From assembly GCF_003387475.1 (NCBI RefSeq), contig NZ_QUNO01000006.1, forward strand, positions 540,893 to 604,892: a stretch of 64,000 nt of DNA. The letters run 5' to 3'. The notes below the pieces were generated by a model. That model worked only from the letters and a program-made list of their open reading frames with translations, was not told where the DNA came from and made no database searches. A program made the position numbers and the translations under genes. The stretch is from Kutzneria buriramensis. Its GTDB lineage: Bacteria > Actinomycetota > Actinomycetes > Mycobacteriales > Pseudonocardiaceae. Below are positions 19,089-26,424 of this stretch, in pieces. The stretch's first letter is position 1. Each line of letters starts with the position of its first letter.

Positions 19089-20440
19089 GGCACTCCTCGG
19101 ATGCGGCGCAGGCGACCCAGCGGCGCGGTGACCGGGCGGTCGTCCCACAGGATTTGCGCGGCCAGGCCGAAGGACAGCGACCAGCCGGTCATCAGCAGCA
19201 TTGTTGCGGCGGGCGGGGCGGCGTTGGGGGTGGACAGGGCTGCCGCGCACGAGTCGGTGCCCGCGGTGCTCAGCGGCAGGGGCTGCCACGGGTTGTGCTG
19301 CCACCAGTCGGTCAGGCACTGGCCGTGGTCGGCCAGCACCGGCACCAGGAAGGCCAGTGTGGTGATGCTCAGCACCACGGTGTGCAGGACGCCGAGGACC
19401 AGCAGCACCAAGGCACGGCGTGCCGCCGCGAGCCGGCCGGAGCCGTGCTGGCGGGCCTCGACCATCAGGTATCCGGTAGATGCCGCCAGCAGCGCCGCGC
19501 CCAGCGGCCACGCGTTCACGGCCAGCCACCAGCGGGTGGTCAACGTCAGTAGCAGCGCGAGACCGACCGCGGCGGCGGCCGGGATGCGGGGTAGCGCCAG
19601 CGGGGTGTAGCGGATGGGGGCCAGGGCGGTGGCGGTCAGGCCGAGGGCGAGCACAGCCACGGCGGCCCAGCGGGCGATCCCGGCGTGGCCGGTGAATGCC
19701 AGCGCGGTCACCCCGGCCGCGAGCAGCGGGTAGGCGGCCAGCAGCGGCCAGCGCCACGGGTTGCCGGGGGCCAACGCGGTGGCCGCGCCCGTCACCGAGC
19801 CGCGTTCCAGCCAGCGTTCGGCGGCCTCGCCCGCGATCCGGCGCTGGGCGGCCACCGGCCCCAGCCTCAGCCGGCCGGTCTGGCGGGGCAGCGGCGCGAT
19901 CCGGGGCGCGGGCCAGGCCTCGACCAGCCAGCGCAGGTCACGCTCGAACGCGGCTGGGTCGTCGATCTGGCGGGCGGCCAGCCACGGGTCGTCCTCCCAC
20001 GCGGTGAGCGCCTGCAGCCACTGCTGCCGAGCGGACTGGGCCTGGCTGTCGATCCGGTGATCGGTCAGGTCCAGGCGCTGGCCGTCGGGGAGTTCGATCA
20101 CGCGGTGGGGTTCGCCGGTGGCGGGGCCGGTGCGGGCGGGGAAGGTCCAGATCAGGAATCGGAGCCGGGCTAGGGGTGCGCGCAGGTCGGGCGGGATCCG
20201 CGCGGGGTCCCAGCGGCCGGTCAGCCAGGCGAAGGCCATGAGGGTGGCCAGCCGGGCGGGCGTGTCGGTGGTGTCTGGGGTGAACAGCAACGCCGGATCG
20301 GTGAGCACGCGGCGCAGGTGGTAGGTGTCCGGATCGCGGGACGGGTGGGGCAGGCCGACCGGACGGGCGTCGTGCTCGTCGACGCCGTGCCCGCCGGTGG
20401 GCAGTACGTGGGTGAGGTAGTGGTCCAGGATCGCGGTCAC
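19085..20440 (-). CDS. Six-TM membrane protein inside the cmr operon, unknown family
   Basis: 451 residues from a GTG overlapping the CARF gene stop (GTGA); its own stop overlaps cmr1. The first 235 residues look soluble and acidic/Arg-rich, with no motif I recognise. The rest has about six hydrophobic helices (WPLLAAYPLLAAGVTALAF; AAVAVLALGLTATAL; AAAVGLALLLTL; LGAALLAASTGYL; LVLLVLGVLHTVVLS; MLLMTGWSLSFGLAAQ). It is not CorA and not a known CARF-TM fusion. Strict translational coupling between the CARF gene and cmr1 argues for a role in the type III response, perhaps as a membrane effector. Confidence 0.85.
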   Translation of the reverse strand: MTAILDHYLTHVLPTGGHGVDEHDARPVGLPHPSRDPDTYHLRRVLTDPALLFTPDTTDTPARLATLMAFAWLTGRWDPARIPPDLRAPLARLRFLIWTFPARTGPATGEPHRVIELPDGQRLDLTDHRIDSQAQSARQQWLQALTAWEDDPWLAARQIDDPAAFERDLRWLVEAWPAPRIAPLPRQTGRLRLGPVAAQRRIAGEAAERWLERGSVTGAATALAPGNPWRWPLLAAYPLLAAGVTALAFTGHAGIARWAAVAVLALGLTATALAPIRYTPLALPRIPAAAAVGLALLLTLTTRWWLAVNAWPLGAALLAASTGYLMVEARQHGSGRLAAARRALVLLVLGVLHTVVLSITTLAFLVPVLADHGQCLTDWWQHNPWQPLPLSTAGTDSCAAALSTPNAAPPAATMLLMTGWSLSFGLAAQILWDDRPVTAPLGRLRRIRGVP

Positions 20441-21402
20441 AGCACGGCCACCATGATCCGCCCCATCGGGGTGAGCTGTTTGTGCTGGTCAAGGCAGAGG
20501 CCGAGCAGTGATCCGCTGGTGATCGACGCTAGGGTGCCCGCGCGGGCGTGCCGGGCCAGGGCCACCAGTTCGGCGTACAGCGCGTTCTGGAAGGACCGCA
20601 CGGGCACGGCCAGCCGCCTGCCCTCGCTGTACTCCTGCAACATCACGGCCTCGATGACCGGCGGGTGCTCGCCGCCGCGCTCGGGGTCGTGGAACACCGA
20701 GTTCATGGCCTCGGCCATCACCAGCAGGTACGGGATCAGCGCCTTGTAGCCGCCGGACAGGTGCAGGACGACCCGCCAGCGCGCGGCCAGGGCGGGGTTG
20801 AGCGCGGAGGCCGCGGCCACGTTGCCGATCGCGCCCAGCGCGTCCCAGGTGGCCGCGCCCAGCCCGTGCTCGTCGGCGAAGTCCAAGCCGGGGATCCGGC
20901 ACAGCACCACCTCGCCGGGCCGGATCAGGCCACGCCGGAACGGCGTGGTTCCGGGGTCGTCGGTGTAGCGGACCGGCGTGGCCTCGGCCAGGCCGTGCGC
21001 GACCAGGGTGGCCGTGCGCAGGCCCTCGGCGGTGTCGCTGGCCAGCACCAGGTATGCGTGGCCCTGGTGCGGGTCCCCGGCGGGCTGGGCGTCTAGTTCG
21101 GCGTGCACCGAGGTCCACTCCGCGCACAGCTGCGGGTGGGCGCGCAGCGCGCTGACCAGGTCCCGGGCCGGGCCGAGCAGCGTGGCCGCGTCCAGCGGGC
21201 CGTCCGCCGGGTCGTCCGGTCCGGCGGTGGCCTGGCGCAGCGCGGCCCGCACCGGGTTGGCCGGGCCGCCGCGGGTGCCGAGCATCCGCGGGGTGAGCGT
21301 GCGGGCCAGCAGCTGTCGGTCGGCGCCGTGCACGATCCGCTTCTGCGTGACCTGCATGTCCAGCGACAGCCCGACCGGGATCACGTGCAGCAGAAGGCTC
21401 AC
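20437..21402 (-). CDS. CARF-type protein of the cmr operon (TIGR02619/APE2256-like)
   Basis: 321 residues from a GTG overlapping the cmr6 stop. The C-terminal half has the CARF-family signature strand-loop-helix LHLSGGYKALIPYLLVMAEA, like the TGGFK motif of Csm6/Csx1/APE2256 proteins. The N-terminus LLLHVIPVGLSL replaces the usual first CARF strand. It is followed by helical tail sequence. I see no HEPN Rx4-6H or PD-(D/E)XK motif, so it could be a cyclic-oligoadenylate sensor or ring nuclease. It may also signal to the membrane protein translated just after it. Confidence 0.75.
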   Translation of the reverse strand: MSLLLHVIPVGLSLDMQVTQKRIVHGADRQLLARTLTPRMLGTRGGPANPVRAALRQATAGPDDPADGPLDAATLLGPARDLVSALRAHPQLCAEWTSVHAELDAQPAGDPHQGHAYLVLASDTAEGLRTATLVAHGLAEATPVRYTDDPGTTPFRRGLIRPGEVVLCRIPGLDFADEHGLGAATWDALGAIGNVAAASALNPALAARWRVVLHLSGGYKALIPYLLVMAEAMNSVFHDPERGGEHPPVIEAVMLQEYSEGRRLAVPVRSFQNALYAELVALARHARAGTLASITSGSLLGLCLDQHKQLTPMGRIMVAVL

Positions 21403-22214
21403 GGCGCGTGCTCCGCGCTCAACGCCGTGATCTCGGCCGTGCAGTAGCCGTAGCCCGCCGCGGTTTTGCCGCCGATGCCCAGCTCGTCCAGGGCGGTTGC
21501 CAGCAGGTCCGCGGCCTGGGTGACCTCGGCGTCCGGGCCGATGAGCAGGGCCTCGAACGGGGTGGCCGCCACGGCCAAAAACCGCACCGGCACCGGGTTG
21601 TGGTACTCGGCGGGCGGGCGATCCGGCACGCCGGTGCTGTTGCCGCTGTTGTAGTACGGCGGCACGTGCGGGGCCAGCGTGTCCACCACGACCGTCGGCG
21701 GTGTGAGCGGGAACGCGTCCAGGAACACCACCGCGCCCATGGCGGGCTCGTCGGTGCCGGTGCCGGGACGCGGCGCGCCGAACAGGCGGCCGATCCGCTG
21801 CGGCGCGGTGACGCGGGCCTGGGCGGCGGCCAGGCCCTTGAGCGCGCTGCCGGGCAGGATCGGCAGGCCGTGGGTGGGCGAGAGGGTCAGGCTGGTTTCG
21901 GTGGCGGTGTTCTCGCCGTGCCCGACCACCATCCGCCAGCACGGGGTGATGGCTACCGCCCGCACCGACTGGCCGGGCCGCACCGCGAGCGCGGCGGCGC
22001 GGCGCCGGGCGTGCAGGGCGTTCAGCGCCGTCGGATCGACCCCACCGCACAGCCGGGCCACGGTGCGCAGGTGCGTCAGCGTCACCTCGTCGCTGTCCTC
22101 GATCAGCAACCGGCGGTGCACCGCGTCGGCGTTGGCTCCAAACGGCAGTGCCCTCAGCGCCCTCCCGGGGTCTGGCCCCAGCACGGCGGCCAGCGCACCG
22201 TACAGCTGGGCCAT
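21399..22214 (-). CDS. cmr6: Cmr6, type III-B RAMP subunit
   Basis: 271 residues with the Cmr6 block MVVGHGENTATETSLTLSP followed by HGLPILPGSALKGLAAA, a Phe-Gly (RLFGAP) segment and a C-terminal GIGGKTAAGYGYC Gly-rich loop. Cmr6 sits near the 3' end of the crRNA in the Cmr complex. The ATG at 22214 shares its first bases with the cmr5 stop. Confidence 0.95.
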   Translation of the reverse strand: MAQLYGALAAVLGPDPGRALRALPFGANADAVHRRLLIEDSDEVTLTHLRTVARLCGGVDPTALNALHARRRAAALAVRPGQSVRAVAITPCWRMVVGHGENTATETSLTLSPTHGLPILPGSALKGLAAAQARVTAPQRIGRLFGAPRPGTGTDEPAMGAVVFLDAFPLTPPTVVVDTLAPHVPPYYNSGNSTGVPDRPPAEYHNPVPVRFLAVAATPFEALLIGPDAEVTQAADLLATALDELGIGGKTAAGYGYCTAEITALSAEHAP

Positions 22215-22627
22215 CAGGCACCCGTCCCGGTGACCTGGCCAGTGGTGCTGCCGCGGCGGGCGTTGGCGATGCGAGCCAGCCACACGGCCAGCATCCGGGC
22301 CCGGCTCTCCGCGATCAGGTACCGGTGGTGGTCGGCGTTGGCGATGTTGGTCAGGGTGGCGTTGGGGTGCTCGCCCCGGGGGATGCCCGCGCAGTCGGCG
22401 GCGTCGTCGAGCAGGGTCGTTGCCGCCTCGCGGTAGGCGGGGCCGTCGATGCCGCCGGCGGTGCTTTCCGCCTTGGCCAGCAGGAACGCCACGCTGGCGG
22501 CCAGGCCGCTGGCCATGATCATGTGGGGCAGCCCGGCATAGCGGGTGCGCAGATCGTCGCTGACCGTGCCGGGCACCGTCTTCGCGGCGACCTTGGCGAG
22601 TTCGTGGTCGATGCGGGTGGCCGTCAT
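22214..22627 (-). CDS. cmr5: Cmr5, small helical subunit
   Basis: 137 residues, all-helical, with the Cmr5 pattern RYAGLPHMIMASGLAASVAF and KAESTAGG. Cmr5 forms the inner filament of the Cmr complex along the target RNA. The ATG at 22627 overlaps the cmr4 stop (ATGA). Confidence 0.9.
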   Translation of the reverse strand: MTATRIDHELAKVAAKTVPGTVSDDLRTRYAGLPHMIMASGLAASVAFLLAKAESTAGGIDGPAYREAATTLLDDAADCAGIPRGEHPNATLTNIANADHHRYLIAESRARMLAVWLARIANARRGSTTGQVTGTGA

Positions 22628-23559
22628 GATCGCGCCTGCGCGGGTGCGCGCAGCTCGGTGATGGCCTCGCCGACCTGCTTCGGGGTGAGCACGCGGCACC
22701 ACAGCAGGCCCTTGCCGATGGTCTCGTCGCCGCCGAGTTGGAGGGGCATGCCATCGAAGACCTTCAGGTGCTGCAGGGAGTTCTCCTCGCCGCTGAGCAG
22801 CGAGACCAGCACGGTCTCGGCGGGCAGGTGTTCGGAGTAGAACGGGCCGTTCTGCACGGTCTTGGTCTCCTCCTTCAGCTGTATCCGGGCCACGGTGTCG
22901 GTGCCGAGCTTGCTCAGCTCGGTGAACACGCCGTCCTCCAGCAGCAGCAGATCCGTGGCCAGCTTGGCGCGGGTGTAGGCGAACGCGGCGTCGTGCGGGC
23001 AGGCCAGCGCGGCCAGCAGCCGACCCAGCGTGGCGACGTCGGTGTGGGCGGTGATCGTGTCGGTGAACGGGCCGATCAGGCTGCGGCCCGCCCAGTCCGT
23101 GCCGCCGTAGGTGCCCGGGGGCAGTGCGGTGAACGCGCCTAGCACGGGCGCGGGGTCCACGCCGAGCAGACGCAGCTTGCGTGACAGCCGGGACAGCAGC
23201 AGCGGGCTGGTGGTCCACGCGAAGGTGTTGCGCAGGGTGGGGGCGGGGAAGGCCAGCAGTGCGGCGTCGCCGAAGGACACCGCGCCCTTGGTCAGCTCAC
23301 CGCCCTTCTCCTGAGGCTGGGCTGTGCGTGGCGCGGTGTCCTGCGGGCCGGGGCCGCGTAGCCGTTCGCCGAACACCTCTGCCGCCCAGGCCTGGGTGCG
23401 TACGCGCTCGCGCAGCGCGCCTTTGAGGCTCTGGCCCCAGATCACCGGCAGGCCGGTCGCGGCCTCCCGCTGGATGGGCAGGTCCAGCGCGCCCTCGGCC
23501 GCCGACCCGCCGGCGTGCACCGGGGTCTCGGCCAGCAGCACCAGCAGTCGTTCCGCCAT
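22624..23559 (-). CDS. cmr4: Cmr4, backbone RAMP with target RNase activity
   Basis: 311 residues; N-terminus LLVLLAETPVHAGG, then LPIQREAATGLPVIWGQSLK and KGALRERVR, all typical of Cmr4. A conserved Asp in the thumb region of this family cleaves target RNA every six bases. Asp-containing FGDAALLAF is one conserved segment here. The ATG at 23559 overlaps the cmr3 stop (TGATG) and is spaced well from AGGA. The in-frame ATG at 23565 is an alternative. Confidence 0.94.
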   Translation of the reverse strand: MAERLLVLLAETPVHAGGSAAEGALDLPIQREAATGLPVIWGQSLKGALRERVRTQAWAAEVFGERLRGPGPQDTAPRTAQPQEKGGELTKGAVSFGDAALLAFPAPTLRNTFAWTTSPLLLSRLSRKLRLLGVDPAPVLGAFTALPPGTYGGTDWAGRSLIGPFTDTITAHTDVATLGRLLAALACPHDAAFAYTRAKLATDLLLLEDGVFTELSKLGTDTVARIQLKEETKTVQNGPFYSEHLPAETVLVSLLSGEENSLQHLKVFDGMPLQLGGDETIGKGLLWCRVLTPKQVGEAITELRAPAQARS

Positions 23560-24590
23560 CACCATCGTCCTGTCAGGCAGGTGCCGAATCCGGCATTCGT
23601 CATGGGTATCTCCCGCTGTCGTGGCAACAGCCCGCCGTGGTGGCGCCGAGCCCAGTCGGCGGCGGCCACGGGCGAGCCGAAGTCGAGGTAGTAGACGGTT
23701 CCGGCGGGAACCGCCCAGGTCAGCTGACGGGTCTGCCACACCCCGTCCCGAGGTGATGCGGTGGCGACCGGGCAGGGACCGGTCAGCGCGATCGCGCGCA
23801 GTGCCGCCTCCTCGGGCCGCCAGCACACGTCGTCCAGCAGCGCGGGCGTGGCTAGGTACACCGCCACCCGGCCTCCGGGAAAGTGCGGCGGCGCGGCGGG
23901 TAGGTGTGGGGCGTCGACCGCGCTCACTTCGGCCAGTCGTCCCCGGCCACCGATCGGCACCAGGTGTTTGGTCACGGCGACGGGTTCGGCGGTGGCGCAG
24001 CCGACCAGGAACCGGGTGCCGTCCCGGGGCCGCAGGTGCGTCGCGGCGTAGAGCAGGCCGGCCTCGGCGGTCCCGGCCAGCGGGCCGTCCTGCCGCACCG
24101 CCAGCCCGATCCGCTGCTCGGGCCGCCACGGTTCGTGCCTGCCGTGCGCCGTCCACCACTCCGGTGTGACCACCTCGCCGGGCGCCAGTTCGTCGCCGTC
24201 GGCGGCCAGCCAGGCCGTCATCGCCTCGCTGTCGAGGAACCCGCCCAGCGCCGCGCCGTTGCCGGTCAGCACCTGCGGCAGCGTGTCGGGCAGGTCGGTC
24301 GTGCCGTCCGGGTCGGCCACAATCACGCGCGTCACATGGTGGTCCCGGGTGCGCACCAGATCGTTGGGCATCGGGAACAGCGGCCCGTGGTCGGTTGTGG
24401 CCAGGAGCGGGCCGACCAGGTGATCGCCCACCCGCCGGCTGCCCACCGCCTCGCCGATCACGCCGCCGAGCGTGCTGGGCGGCGGTGTGGTCGCCACCGC
24501 CACGCTCGCCGCGCCCGCGTCGAAGGACCGCCCGTCGCGCACCATCACCGTGTCCAGCGGTTCGACCGCCAGCCAGTGCAGCCTCGTCAT
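23559..24590 (-). CDS. cmr3: Cmr3, Cas5-group RAMP
   Basis: 343 residues with the Cmr3 start LAVEPLDTVMVRDGRSF and PPPSTLGGVIGEAV, and the C-terminal NAGFGTCLTG loop. Cmr3 holds the crRNA 5' handle and contacts Cmr2. The start at 24590 overlaps the cmr2 stop (ATGA). Confidence 0.94.
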   Translation of the reverse strand: MTRLHWLAVEPLDTVMVRDGRSFDAGAASVAVATTPPPSTLGGVIGEAVGSRRVGDHLVGPLLATTDHGPLFPMPNDLVRTRDHHVTRVIVADPDGTTDLPDTLPQVLTGNGAALGGFLDSEAMTAWLAADGDELAPGEVVTPEWWTAHGRHEPWRPEQRIGLAVRQDGPLAGTAEAGLLYAATHLRPRDGTRFLVGCATAEPVAVTKHLVPIGGRGRLAEVSAVDAPHLPAAPPHFPGGRVAVYLATPALLDDVCWRPEEAALRAIALTGPCPVATASPRDGVWQTRQLTWAVPAGTVYYLDFGSPVAAADWARRHHGGLLPRQREIPMTNAGFGTCLTGRW

Positions 24591-26359
24591 GCCCGCACCC
24601 CGCACTCCTGCGCCAGGAACCGCGCGACCAGCGCCGGCTCCGCCGGCCGGTAGAAGATCGGTGTGCCTGGTACTGCGTCCGGCTCGCCGCGTTCGTCCCA
24701 GGCCAACTGGTGCAGCGCCTGGGCCACGGCCCCGGCCTCGGCGTCATCGCGCGCCCTGGTCCTGCGCAGGACCAGGCGGGTCAGCTCGGCCTCCACGGTC
24801 GGGTGCAGATCGGTGTCTTCGGCCAACCCGGCCAGTTCGTGTTTGTCCTGCTCGAGCTGGCCGGCCAGGCCGCTGGACAGCGCGAACCGGGCGGGTGTGA
24901 GCCGCGCCAGCCGGGACGGCAGCTGCGGCGACCACGGCTGGATGAGCCGGGACCGCTCGCCACCACGCCGCAGCACCACTACGGTCAGCGCGTCGCGGTC
25001 CTGGCCCTGCCGGGATTCGCTGTTCTTGGCCTTGTCCAGCGCGTCGCGAGCCTGGCTGAGCACCGACCGCAACGGCGAGCGCATGTGCGCGAACACCACG
25101 GCCGTGCTCGCGGTGATCGTGCGTCCGTCGGTGTCGCGCAGCGGCCCGTCCTTCAGGTGCTCGTCCACCAGGGCACGCATCTCGGCGGCCAGCGTGATCG
25201 CGCCCGCCGCCGGGGCGAAGGCCAGCAGGTCGTCCCCGCCGGTGTAGACCGGCACGCCTGGAAACACGGCGTTCTCGATCGCCCTGCGCTGCGCGCGGCC
25301 CAATTCCACGAGCTGCTGCGAGCCCGTGCCCTGCTGGTCGCGGCCCAGCGCGCCCATGGCCGCGCCGAGCCGGTCCAGGTCCTGCAGCAGCACCGCGTAG
25401 TACGGGGTCGGCCGCCGGATGCCCAGACGCTCGGCGATGCCCCCGATGGCCAGCGCGGCTGCGCGGCCCTGCCGCACGGTGTCCTCGGCCACGTTCGTCC
25501 GGTACTCGCGGTGCAGACTGGCCTGGTTCCACACGTCCGGGTACACCCAGGCACCCAGTGACGTGGCCAGTGGCTCCACGCCGGCGGGCACACCGGTCAC
25601 CACCGGCCGCTCCGCGGGCAGGCTGGGCGAGCGGCCGACGACCGTGGCCGCCGCGTCGAGCAACGCGGCCACCTCAGCGGCCAGGTCGTCCGGAGCAGCC
25701 TTCAGCAGTTCCACCCGGTAGGGCGTCGAGGCGATCGACAACGTGGAGCGCGTCGCCTGACCGCCACGGTCGCGCAGGTAGGTGCGCTTGACCCAGCACG
25801 CGGCCGACAGCCGTTCGCCGCGCTCGTGCCGCCGCGCCGTGTCCGGCGCGAGCACGGAGGGCAGCCCCGGCGACACGGCGCACGGCCACACCCCTGATGC
25901 GGTCATCACCTCGAACACGCGGGTGCGTTTGCGGGCGGTGGCCAGGTTCTCGGCGCGCTCGCGCAGCGCCGCGTACTCCTGCGGGGTGTCCGCCGGGCCG
26001 GTCACCGCCACCCACCACGTGTTCGGCATGCCGGGGGTCGTCGGCGGCGCTGCGCCGAAACAGGCCGCGGCCGCCTGCCGCCACTCCCGGTGGACGGCAT
26101 CGGCGACCTCCTTGGCCAGGCCCGGACCGGCGCCCTCGTCAGCCAGGAAGGCGATCTTCGAGGTGACGCCGCCGCGCGGTCGGTCGTCGTCCAGCACCGG
26201 ATAGATCAGGTCCACGCCGAGCTCCCCGGCACGGCGGGCGGCGACGGTCGCGAGGTCCTGAATGATCTGACTGGCGCTGGCCACGTCGGCGGTGGTGCGT
26301 GACTCCTGAATGAACTTCTGTACCCCGGACAGGCCCAGCACCACCATGTCCCTGGTCAA
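24587..26359 (-). CDS. cas10: Cmr2/Cas10, cyclase subunit without HD domain
   Basis: 590 residues (TTG at 26359 with GAGGGGAG upstream; ATG at 26347 is the alternative). It starts directly with the first palm-like block GLSGVQKFIQESR. The second palm has the intact catalytic motif VYTGGDDLLAFAP. The N-terminal HD nuclease domain of typical Cmr2 proteins of about 850-900 residues is absent, and there is no room upstream for a split HD gene (65 bases to the next gene). Expected function: target-RNA-triggered synthesis of cyclic oligoadenylate, not DNA cleavage. Confidence 0.93.
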   Translation of the reverse strand: MTRDMVVLGLSGVQKFIQESRTTADVASASQIIQDLATVAARRAGELGVDLIYPVLDDDRPRGGVTSKIAFLADEGAGPGLAKEVADAVHREWRQAAAACFGAAPPTTPGMPNTWWVAVTGPADTPQEYAALRERAENLATARKRTRVFEVMTASGVWPCAVSPGLPSVLAPDTARRHERGERLSAACWVKRTYLRDRGGQATRSTLSIASTPYRVELLKAAPDDLAAEVAALLDAAATVVGRSPSLPAERPVVTGVPAGVEPLATSLGAWVYPDVWNQASLHREYRTNVAEDTVRQGRAAALAIGGIAERLGIRRPTPYYAVLLQDLDRLGAAMGALGRDQQGTGSQQLVELGRAQRRAIENAVFPGVPVYTGGDDLLAFAPAAGAITLAAEMRALVDEHLKDGPLRDTDGRTITASTAVVFAHMRSPLRSVLSQARDALDKAKNSESRQGQDRDALTVVVLRRGGERSRLIQPWSPQLPSRLARLTPARFALSSGLAGQLEQDKHELAGLAEDTDLHPTVEAELTRLVLRRTRARDDAEAGAVAQALHQLAWDERGEPDAVPGTPIFYRPAEPALVARFLAQECGVRA

Positions 26360-26424
26360 GCCGTGCTCCCCTCGGCGTTGATGGATCGGTTGTCGAGCCG
26401 CGGCGGGCGGTCGTTACCGCGTGC

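Noticed and set aside
18366..19610. 414-codon plus-strand frame over cmr1
   Set aside because: Overlaps recognised cmr1 and the membrane protein; no family features.
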